NCBI GenBank assembly: GCA_022572335.1
Contig: JACZWD010000151.1
Coordinates: 1-6,559, forward strand
Source: Pseudomonadota bacterium
GTDB taxonomy: Bacteria; Pseudomonadota; Alphaproteobacteria; Rhodospirillales; 2-02-FULL-58-16
Reading direction: 5' to 3'
DNA length: 6,559 bases
Numbering within the stretch: position 1 is the stretch's first letter; each line of letters starts with the position of its first letter. Shown one piece after another: positions 1-5,281 of the stretch. Both the position numbers and the translations under genes were made by a program. The notes beneath the pieces were generated by a model. That model was not told the origin of the DNA and did no database searches. It saw only the letters and a list, made by a program, of their open reading frames with translations.

Positions 1-86
1 GTGTAGGGTCCGGAAGCTTCCAGATGGCCGAGGATGCGGCCGCCCAGATACCCCAGCCCGCCGGTGACGAGGACCGTTTGGCTCAT
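1..86 (-). CDS. NAD(P)-dependent sugar epimerase/reductase, N-terminal fragment
   Basis: Only the first 28 codons are in the window; the gene runs off the left edge. The start is ATG at 86-84, overlapping the previous gene's TGA in an ATGA junction, with a purine-rich GGAAG a few bases upstream. The peptide opens MSQTVLVTGGLGYLGGR, a beta strand followed by the glycine-rich GGLGYLG loop (residues 9-15), which is the dinucleotide-binding signature of extended SDR sugar-nucleotide epimerases and reductases. Family membership is seen in the sequence; the reaction is not. Directly after a CDP-glucose dehydratase and a 3,5-epimerase-like gene, a 4-ketoreductase or epimerase acting on a CDP-4-keto-6-deoxyhexose is a reasonable inference. 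It could equally be a UDP-sugar epimerase, because the specificity-determining residues lie outside the window. Confidence 0.8.
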   Translation of the reverse strand, partial: MSQTVLVTGGLGYLGGRILGHLEASGPY

Positions 87-532
87 CCGCTTCCGGCCGT
101 CCAGTCGTAGGGGATGGTGGAATCCATGGGGTCGCGGCGGACGATCTCGTCGGGGTCGTGGGGGATGGTGGCGCAGTTGGCGACGATGGAGGTTTCGCTG
201 CCCAGTCCCTTGAAGCCGTTCCAGATCATCGGCGGAACGGTGACCAGGCGGTAGTTGTCGGGCCCGAGGACCATCTCCTGCACCTCTCCCCTGGTCGGGC
301 TGTCGGGACGGTCGTCGTAGAGGACGAACCTGATCCCGCCCAGGGGCACCGCGTAGTTCAGGGTCATCCGCTTGTGGATGTGCCAGGCCTTGATCTTGCC
401 GGGGAAGACGCAGGAAAAGTAAATCTCGCCGAACCCCTCGAAGACGTCCCAGTCCCGGCGCAGCATGTGCATGACCTTGCCGCGCTCGTCGGCTATCTGG
501 CGCAGGGGCGTTATGCGGACGCCGTCGATGAT
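83..532 (-). CDS. RmlC-like sugar-nucleotide 3,5-epimerase (short cupin), ATC in the start position
   Basis: This is a small cupin protein of about 149 residues related to dTDP-4-dehydrorhamnose 3,5-epimerase. Visible motifs, numbering from the ATC codon, are DERG (15-18), KAWHIHK (48-54, likely active-site histidines), VLYDDR (70-75) and VPP..WNGFKG (99-109). It is shorter than classical RmlC (about 180 residues), which fits a compact branch common in polysaccharide loci. The frame has no ATG, GTG or TTG where the family normally starts (M-I-D-G-V); it reads ATC-ATC-GAC-GGC instead. GGGAGAG lies 5 bases upstream of the first ATC, so I place the start at 532. The first in-frame ATG (470-472) would delete the DERG segment. 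The gene begins 11 bases after the dehydratase stop and ends in an ATGA overlap with the next gene. The substrate is probably CDP-4-keto-6-deoxyglucose, inferred from the neighbours. The function call is firmer than the exact start. Confidence 0.82.
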   Translation of the reverse strand: MIDGVRITPLRQIADERGKVMHMLRRDWDVFEGFGEIYFSCVFPGKIKAWHIHKRMTLNYAVPLGGIRFVLYDDRPDSPTRGEVQEMVLGPDNYRLVTVPPMIWNGFKGLGSETSIVANCATIPHDPDEIVRRDPMDSTIPYDWTAGSG

Positions 533-537
533 TCTCG

Positions 538-544
538 CTCTCCC
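538..544 (-). promoter_or_regulatory. Shine-Dalgarno deciding the start of the epimerase-like gene
   Basis: On the minus strand GGGAGAG begins on the last base of the dehydratase TAG stop and ends 5 bases before ATC (532-530). It is the best ribosome-binding match near this gene and points at the ATC codon rather than the ATG at 472, which is more than 60 bases away. It supports either true ATC initiation or a lost ATG at that position. Confidence 0.55.
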
Positions 545-1608
545 TAGCTCTCCATGAAGGCCTTGATCTGGCGCCGGGTCGCGTCCACGGGGCTCTCGCC
601 GTCGTGCACCGCCCGGTACCACGAAACCGTCTCCGCGATGGTGCGCTCGGCGTCCCATTTGGGCGACCATCCAAGCCCGGTTTGCGCCTTGTCGATGCTC
701 AGGTGCAGCAGGGTCGCCTCGTGCCGGTCGCCGGGCTCCCGTTTGACGGAGATATCGCCGCCGCCCCAGTCGCGGACCACGGTCTCGGCAAGCTCGCGCA
801 CGGTGCGCACGGACCCGGGCCGGGGCCCGAAGTTCCAGGCGCCCGAATGGCGCCCCGGGTCTTCGAGCAACCGGGCGGCCAGCAGCAGGTAGCCCGACAA
901 CGGCTCGAGCACGTGCTGCCAGGGCCGCGTGGCGTCCGGATTCCTGAGCACGATCCCGGTGCCGTCCTTGAGGGCGCGCATGCAGTCGGGCACGATGCGG
1001 TCCTGGGTCCAGTCGCCGCCCCCGATCACGTTGCCGGCGCGGGTGCTGGCGACGCCGGGCGCCCCGTCGCCGTGGAAATACGACGCGATGTAGGCGCCGA
1101 TGACCATCTCGGCGGCGGCCTTGGAGGCGCTGTAGGGATCGTGGCCCCCCAACTCGTCGTTCTCGCGGTAGCCCCACACCCACTCCTTGTTGCGGTAGCA
1201 CTTGTCGGACGTGATGCAGACGACGGTGCGCACCGACGGCGTGGCGCGGACCGCCTCCAGGACGTTGACCGCGCCGCCGACGTTGGTGTCGAAGGTGTAT
1301 TTCGGCTCGTCGTAGGAGCGGCGCACGAGGGACTGCGCCGCCAGGTGGAAGACGATCTCGGGCCGGGCCTCGGCGAAGGCCGTTCGCACGGCGTCGGCGT
1401 CGCGCACGTCGCCGTCGACGTGGCGGATCATGCGCTCGAGGCCGAGAAGGTCGAACAGGGGCTGCCCGCCCTCGGCCGGAAGCGCGTACCCGGTGACGTC
1501 GGCGCCCAGCTCCGTCAGCCACAAGGACAACCACGATCCCTTGAAACCGGTGTCGCCGGTGACGAGGACCCTTTTTTCGCGGAAGACGTCGTACACGGCC
1601 CGGCTCAC
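544..1608 (-). CDS. rfbG: CDP-glucose 4,6-dehydratase
   Basis: This enzyme converts CDP-D-glucose to CDP-4-keto-6-deoxy-D-glucose in the cytoplasm, the committed step for CDP-linked 6-deoxy and 3,6-dideoxy sugars. It is an extended SDR of 354 residues, close to the family's usual 355-360. Motifs from the chosen start: NAD loop TGDTGFKGSW (17-26), FHLAAQ (87-92), the diagnostic SDKCY (134-138) followed by NKEWVWGYREN, catalytic YSASK (159-163), RAGNVIGGGDW and RPWQHVLEPLSGY. These sit in the same order in characterised RfbG/DdhB proteins. The start is GTG at 1608, forming a GTGA overlap with the rfbF stop; this gives the usual N-terminal length. An upstream in-frame GTG at 1641 would overlap rfbF by 37 bases and lacks a visible ribosome-binding site; a GTG at 1596 is also possible. 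The usual TGHTGFKG has Asp in place of His here. Also known as ddhB. Confidence 0.95.
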   Translation of the reverse strand: MSRAVYDVFREKRVLVTGDTGFKGSWLSLWLTELGADVTGYALPAEGGQPLFDLLGLERMIRHVDGDVRDADAVRTAFAEARPEIVFHLAAQSLVRRSYDEPKYTFDTNVGGAVNVLEAVRATPSVRTVVCITSDKCYRNKEWVWGYRENDELGGHDPYSASKAAAEMVIGAYIASYFHGDGAPGVASTRAGNVIGGGDWTQDRIVPDCMRALKDGTGIVLRNPDATRPWQHVLEPLSGYLLLAARLLEDPGRHSGAWNFGPRPGSVRTVRELAETVVRDWGGGDISVKREPGDRHEATLLHLSIDKAQTGLGWSPKWDAERTIAETVSWYRAVHDGESPVDATRRQIKAFMES

Positions 1609-2387
1609 GTGCTGTGCCAGGGGGCCTCGCCCTGCTTCCACAGGCCGTTAAGCAGCGCAAAATCGCGGTAGGTGTCCATGCACTGCCAGAAGCCGTCGTG
1701 CCGGTAGAGCATCATCTGTCCGTCGCGCACCAGCCCGCGCAGGGGCTCCTGCTCCAGCACCAGGTCCTCGCGGTCGTCCAGGTAGTCGAACAGCTCGCCG
1801 CGGCAGACGAAAAACCCGCCCGAGATCCGTCCGCCCGTGGCCTGGGGCTTCTCGTTGAACTCGAAGACCTTTCCCGAAGCGTCGCCGTCCAGTTCCCCGA
1901 AGCGGCCCGGCGGGCGGACGCCGGTGACCGTCAGGATCTTGCCGTGCTCCCGGTGAAAGGCGACCAGGGCGTCGAAGTCGATGTCGCCGAGCCCGTCGCC
2001 GTAGGTGAGCATGAAGTTCTCTTCACCGGCCACGTATCTTTCGATCCGCTTGACCCGCGCCCCGGTCATGGCGTCCAGCCCGGTGTCGGCAAGGGTCACC
2101 CGCCAACCGGCCTGGTCGTGGTCGCCGTGGTATTCGATGGCCTTGTCCGGCCCGAGCGTAACGGTGAAGTCGGTGGTGTGGGCCTCGTAGTTCAGGAAGA
2201 ACTCCTTGATCACCCGCGCCTTGTAGCCCAGGCACAGAATGAAATCCCGGTGTCCGGCCCGGGCAAAGCCCGTCATCAGGTGCCACAGGATCGGCAGGTT
2301 GCCGATGGGAATCATCGGCTTCGGCAGATCGTCGGCGATACCGCGGATGCGGGTGCCCTGCCCGCCGCAGAGAATGACCACTTTCAT
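1605..2387 (-). CDS. rfbF: Glucose-1-phosphate cytidylyltransferase
   Basis: This enzyme makes CDP-glucose and pyrophosphate from glucose-1-phosphate and CTP, feeding the dehydratase encoded directly downstream. The 260-residue length is within a few residues of characterised RfbF/DdhA. Visible motifs: nucleotide-binding MKVVILCGGQGTR at the N terminus (GGQGTR 8-13), PKPM (22-25, with K23 the expected catalytic lysine), YGDGLGDID (129-137, with a metal-binding aspartate at 131), GRFGEL, FNEKPQ, GGFFVC, and a C-terminal FWQCMDTYRD. These match the cytidylyltransferase branch rather than RmlA. The ATG at 2387 was chosen because the beta strand and GG loop start there; an in-frame TTG at 2474 would add 29 unrelated residues. 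A GGAG 11 bases upstream is a weak ribosome-binding site. This is the first gene after the only sizeable gap, so it could head its own transcript. Also known as ddhA. Confidence 0.95.
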   Translation of the reverse strand: MKVVILCGGQGTRIRGIADDLPKPMIPIGNLPILWHLMTGFARAGHRDFILCLGYKARVIKEFFLNYEAHTTDFTVTLGPDKAIEYHGDHDQAGWRVTLADTGLDAMTGARVKRIERYVAGEENFMLTYGDGLGDIDFDALVAFHREHGKILTVTGVRPPGRFGELDGDASGKVFEFNEKPQATGGRISGGFFVCRGELFDYLDDREDLVLEQEPLRGLVRDGQMMLYRHDGFWQCMDTYRDFALLNGLWKQGEAPWHST

Positions 2388-2450
2388 CGGTGCGTTCGCT
2401 CCGCTTTCGGATGTGTCGGGGCCGGCGTTCCCTCCCCGGCTCCATTGATA

Positions 2451-2469
2451 CACGCCGCGGGGCGGCGTG
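2451..2469. repeat. Perfect 8-bp inverted repeat with 3-base centre
   Basis: The plus strand reads CACGCCGC-GGG-GCGGCGTG, two exact 8-base arms around a 3-base centre. On the minus strand, TTG and CAA just outside the arms extend the symmetry imperfectly. It would form a very stable RNA hairpin 63 bases before the rfbF start. It could be an operator, an attenuator, or an RNA-processing or stabilising element; the sequence alone does not decide. Confidence 0.6.
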
Positions 2470-2497
2470 AACAAGGGGCTGGGATGCCCGCTTCCGG

Positions 2498-2513
2498 CCC
2501 GCCCCGGGACGGG
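2498..2513 (-). other. GC-rich hairpin immediately after the dehydrogenase stop
   Basis: On the minus strand CCCGTCCCGGGGCGGG can fold with a 5-bp stem (including one G-U pair) around CCCGGG. It begins one base after the TGA at 2517-2515. There is no following U tract, so it may mark a 3' end or slow polymerase but is not a textbook terminator. In DNA this rich in GC, such a fold can occur by chance. Confidence 0.25.
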
Positions 2514-2514
2514 A

Positions 2515-3489
2515 TCACGGGTTCCCCATTTGCGGCTTGGAAACGGTCAACGGGTCGCCGGCGTCGTCCAGCCCGTCGATGGCGGCGCGGCCGACGGCCA
2601 GGATGGCCTCCTCGGCGCTGCCCCCGATATGGGCCGTGGCCAGGAAGTTGGGCAGGTCCAGGAGCTCGGAATCCTCCGGCGGCTCGGTGGCGAAGACATC
2701 GAAGGCGGCGCCCGCCAGGCGTCCGTCTTTCAGCATGCTTTTGAGCGCTCCCTCGTCCACCAGGCCGCCGCGCGCGGCGTTGATCAGGATGGCCTCGGGC
2801 TTCATCAGTGCCAGCCGTTCGGCGTTCAGCATGTCCCGGGTGGTGTCGTCCAGGGGTACGTGCAGGGTGACCACGTCCGCCGCCCGGAGAAGGGGCTCCA
2901 GTCCCACCGGCTCGACGTCGTGCCGGGCGTAGAATTCCGGGAAGTCCAGGATGTCGTGGGCAAGGACGCGGCATCCGAAGGCGCGCAACAAGGGCGCCAG
3001 GTCCTTGCCGATATGGCCGCAGCCGATGATGCCGACGGTCTTCTCGGAAAGCTGCCGGCCCACGGGTTGGCGCCAGGTGCCGGCGCGCACCTCGGCGTGG
3101 ACCATGGGCACGTGGCGCAGCAGGGCGATGGCAAAGCATATGACCAGTTCGGAAACGGACCGCCTGTTGCGGCCGCCGGTCCAGCCGAGCCGGAGGCCGT
3201 GACGGGCCATGGCCTGGGTGTCGATGGAATCCAGCCCGACGCCGTATTTGGACACCACCTTGAGCCCGGGCAGGGCGGAGAAAACGGCGTCGTCCATGCG
3301 TTCCAACCCGACGATGACCCTTTCGCGCCCCGCGAGGAAGGCGATCAGCCCGTCGCCGGCAAGGATCACCCCCTTGTCGTTGAAGGTGACATCGTCGTAG
3401 CGCGCCAGCAGTTCGGCGCGCAGCACCGGGTGGCGCGAAAACGAGCGCGAGGCGACCGCCACCGGCACCGGATTTTTCGTGCCCTTCAC
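2515..3489 (-). CDS. D-isomer-specific 2-hydroxyacid dehydrogenase (phosphoglycerate-dehydrogenase-like)
   Basis: This is an NAD-dependent oxidoreductase that interconverts 2-keto and 2-hydroxy acids, with a complete two-domain fold in 324 residues. Numbering from the GTG at 3489: KYGVGLDSID (81-90) in the substrate domain, the NAD loop GCGHIG (156-161) ending in Asp179, which favours NAD over NADP, catalytic Arg240 in NAARGGLVDE, Glu269 in FDVFATEPPE, and His287 in TAHIGG. All three catalytic residues are present. It lacks the C-terminal ACT/regulatory extension of long SerA enzymes. The GTG overlaps the upstream TGA as GTGA, which is why I prefer it to an upstream in-frame start at 3522. 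Sitting in a polysaccharide operon behind a sugar-phosphate cyclase and an SDR, it is more likely to act on a pathway intermediate, such as a 2-keto or 2-hydroxy sugar acid, than in serine synthesis; that is inference. The substrate is unknown. Confidence 0.88.
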   Translation of the reverse strand: MKGTKNPVPVAVASRSFSRHPVLRAELLARYDDVTFNDKGVILAGDGLIAFLAGRERVIVGLERMDDAVFSALPGLKVVSKYGVGLDSIDTQAMARHGLRLGWTGGRNRRSVSELVICFAIALLRHVPMVHAEVRAGTWRQPVGRQLSEKTVGIIGCGHIGKDLAPLLRAFGCRVLAHDILDFPEFYARHDVEPVGLEPLLRAADVVTLHVPLDDTTRDMLNAERLALMKPEAILINAARGGLVDEGALKSMLKDGRLAGAAFDVFATEPPEDSELLDLPNFLATAHIGGSAEEAILAVGRAAIDGLDDAGDPLTVSKPQMGNP

Positions 3490-4559
3490 CCGGTGCGGCC
3501 GTTTTCCAGGTATTCGGCGCACATGGCGGCGAAAGCGTCGTCGTTGGGGTAGGTATCCTTGAACACCCGGCCGTCGGAGTCCGGCAGGATCAGGGTGACG
3601 CTGTCCGAACCGGTGTTTTTCTTGTCCTTGGCGATGGCGGCGAGGAACCGTTCCAGGGGCACCGGATGGTCCTCGAATCCGGCGTAGTTGGCCTTGAGCA
3701 CCGGATGGGCGCGCCGGTAATAGGCCGGCGTTCCCACGCCCAGGCGCACGGCGGCATCATTGGCCATGTCCATGCCGATGGTGACGGCGATTCCGTGGGG
3801 GATGGCGAAGTCCGTGGCGGCCTCGATGGCGTGGCCGAAGCTGTGGCCGTAGTTGAAGACGTTGCGCACGCCGCGGTCGAACTCGTCGTCCTCGATGTAG
3901 CGCTTCTTGATCTCCAGGGAGCGGCGGATGGCGTCCGCCATCACCGCCTTGTCCTCGAACAGGCGTGCGTAGTCGGTGGCGATGCGGTCGAACGAGCCGG
4001 GCCCGTCGATGGCGTGCACCTTCAGCATTTCGCCGACGCCCGAGCGCACGTCCCGTTGGTCCAGGGTGTCGAGAAAGGCGGCGCCGATGGTCACCCGCCG
4101 GGGCGGGGTGAAGGTGCCGAGGATGTTCTTGACCGCGCCGCAGTTGATCGAGCTTTTCGACCCGATACAGGAATCGGCCTGGGCGAGAAGGGTCGTCGGG
4201 TAGAAATGCCACGGCACGCCGCGCAACAGGGTCGCCGCCAGGAAGCACGCGATGTCCTGGGTGATGCCGCCGCCGACGGCGACCACCACGTGGTCGCGGC
4301 GGATCCCCCTGGCCACCAGGTGGTCCACATAGGCGGGAAAGCGGTCCAGCGACTTGTTCTCCTCGACGGCGTCCACCAGCAACACCGACGCCGAGGCGAG
4401 CACGTTTACCAGCCGGTCCCCGTACAGCCCGGCCACCCGCCGGTCGATGATGAAGTGGGCGTTCGCGGGAACCGCGGAGTCGAGGCGCGGCAGCGCGTCG
4501 TCTTCGAACGACACCGTGTAAGTCCCCGCGTGGGAGCGGATGGTCAGTGGTTCAGACAC
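3486..4559 (-). CDS. 3-dehydroquinate-synthase-like sugar-phosphate cyclase
   Basis: It belongs to the family that turns open-chain sugar phosphates into carbocycles using NAD and a divalent metal; AroB acts on DAHP. At 357 residues it has normal AroB length. Numbering from GTG 4559: GGGITQD (96-102), RG (113-114), PTTLLAQADS (121-130), SCIGSK (130-135), VKNILGTF (143-150), GEMLK (176-180), then RNVFNYGHSFGH (232-243) and PHG (254-256). The expected metal ligands (Glu177, His239, His255) and the DHQS-type Lys135, Lys144, Asn145, Lys180, Arg232, Asn236 and His243 positions are all present, so an active cyclase is likely. Two motifs depart from housekeeping AroB: GGGxxGD has Gln for the second-part Gly, and GGK is GSK. 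It has an 8-base overlap with the SDR stop (GTGTCTGA); an alternative GTG at 4571 adds four residues. No aroK or other shikimate gene is adjacent, so a specialised role in making a polysaccharide carbocycle is inferred. Ordinary DHQ synthase activity is not excluded. Confidence 0.87.
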   Translation of the reverse strand: MSEPLTIRSHAGTYTVSFEDDALPRLDSAVPANAHFIIDRRVAGLYGDRLVNVLASASVLLVDAVEENKSLDRFPAYVDHLVARGIRRDHVVVAVGGGITQDIACFLAATLLRGVPWHFYPTTLLAQADSCIGSKSSINCGAVKNILGTFTPPRRVTIGAAFLDTLDQRDVRSGVGEMLKVHAIDGPGSFDRIATDYARLFEDKAVMADAIRRSLEIKKRYIEDDEFDRGVRNVFNYGHSFGHAIEAATDFAIPHGIAVTIGMDMANDAAVRLGVGTPAYYRRAHPVLKANYAGFEDHPVPLERFLAAIAKDKKNTGSDSVTLILPDSDGRVFKDTYPNDDAFAAMCAEYLENGRTG

Positions 4560-5271
4560 GGGTGAAGCCACCGTCGATGGCGATGTTCTGTCCGCTGATG
4601 TAGGTGTTTTCCGGTCCCGCCAGCCAGGCGACGAACGCGGCGATCTCCTCGGGCCGGCCCAGGCGCTTGGCCGGCACCTGGGCGCTGAGCCTGCGGATGG
4701 CGTCCTCGCCGAGCACGCTGCGGGTCATGTCGGTATCGATGAAACCGGGCGCCACGCAGTTGGCGAGGACGCCGAATTCGGCGACTTCCGCCGCCAGCGC
4801 CGCCGTCATCCCGTCCAGGGCGAACTTGCTGGTGGAATAGGGGGCGCGCCGCGCTTTGCTGATCTTGCCGTAAATCGAGCTGATGTTGACGATGCGGCCC
4901 CAGCCCCTGGCCTTCATGTTGGGAACGACGGCCCGGCACAACAGGAACGGGGCGGTCACATTGACCTGCTGGATGCGGGCGAAATCGTCCGCATCGGCCT
5001 CGGCGAAGGGACTGATGGCCGTGATGCCGGCGTTGTTGACCAGCACGTCGACGTCCAGACCCGCCACCGCGTCGGCGAAGGCCTGGGTCGCCGCCCCGTC
5101 GGCGAAGTCCACCGCCCGGTACTCGGCGCCCTCGGGCGCCGTTCCGTCGGCCCGGGTGCCGGTGGCGATGACGCGGGCTCCGTCGGCAAGCAGCCTTTCG
5201 GCGATGGCGCGGCCGATGCCGCGCGTCGCGCCGGTGACCAGGGCCAGTTTTCCGGAAAGGGGTTTGGTCAT
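4552..5271 (-). CDS. Short-chain dehydrogenase/reductase (FabG-like)
   Basis: This is a classical SDR of 239 residues, the normal length. Cofactor loop TGATRGIG (13-20), NNAG (79-82), catalytic Asn104, Ser132 in NISS, and Tyr145/Lys149 in YSTSK are all present, with PGFIDTDM after the active site and a C-terminal IDGGFTRV. This is the FabG-type core, so it should reduce or oxidise a carbonyl/alcohol with NAD(P)H. It is not near other fatty-acid genes. Placement between a CMP-ulosonate synthetase and a cyclase suggests it reduces a ketone on a sugar or carbocyclic intermediate. The ATG at 5271 lies 10 bases after the cytidylyltransferase stop, with only a weak purine stretch (AGAGAAA) as ribosome-binding site, consistent with translational coupling. 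The family call is firm; the substrate is unknown. Confidence 0.92.
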   Translation of the reverse strand: MTKPLSGKLALVTGATRGIGRAIAERLLADGARVIATGTRADGTAPEGAEYRAVDFADGAATQAFADAVAGLDVDVLVNNAGITAISPFAEADADDFARIQQVNVTAPFLLCRAVVPNMKARGWGRIVNISSIYGKISKARRAPYSTSKFALDGMTAALAAEVAEFGVLANCVAPGFIDTDMTRSVLGEDAIRRLSAQVPAKRLGRPEEIAAFVAWLAGPENTYISGQNIAIDGGFTRV

Positions 5272-5281
5272 GGCTGTTTCT

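Larger units (their letters stand above)
2388..2514 (-). other. Intergenic region between the two modules
   Basis: This is the only space between genes longer than 11 bases. It carries no credible coding sequence. It contains a perfect inverted repeat (2451-2469) and a GC-rich hairpin beginning one base after the upstream stop (2498-2513). A weak promoter-like pair, TTGTTC (2474-2469) and TATCAA (2450-2445) on the minus strand with an 18-base spacer, flanks and includes the inverted repeat. None of these shows the run of U residues of a standard intrinsic terminator. Confidence 0.5.

Noticed and set aside
470..472. ATG at 472 as the true start of the epimerase-like gene
   Set aside because: It removes about 20 conserved N-terminal residues, including DERG, and leaves a gap of about 70 bases after rfbG in a locus where other junctions overlap or nearly so.
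83..1660. A single 525-codon minus-strand frame read as one long protein ending in the epimerase
   Set aside because: Its first roughly 375 residues are an arginine-rich out-of-frame reading of the rfbG region; only the last 149 or so residues show a real family.
604..1671. Long plus-strand open frame opposite the dehydratase, with similar ones at 1614-2744, 2467-3552, 3666-4565, 4540-5439 and 5378-6508
   Set aside because: Each lies antisense to a gene with clear family motifs. The translations are low-complexity Gly/Ala/Val/Arg-rich with no recognisable domain, as expected from third-position GC in GC-rich DNA.
2451..2469. Inverted repeat as an intrinsic terminator
   Set aside because: Neither strand has a T-rich run after the stem: the minus strand continues TATCAATGG and the plus strand AACAAGGGG.
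2388..2474. N-terminal extension of rfbF from a TTG at 2474
   Set aside because: The added 29 residues have no family match and would run through the inverted repeat. The ATG at 2387 begins exactly at the conserved nucleotide-binding strand.
3486..4559. Housekeeping aroB of the shikimate pathway
   Set aside because: No aroK, damX or other shikimate neighbour is present, and the gene is embedded in a glycan operon with motif differences. It is not formally excluded, so it is called only as DHQS-like.
4552..5271. Naming the SDR as fabG of fatty-acid synthesis
   Set aside because: The match is to the general SDR core, and there is no acpP, fabD or fabF nearby. The glycan context argues against it.
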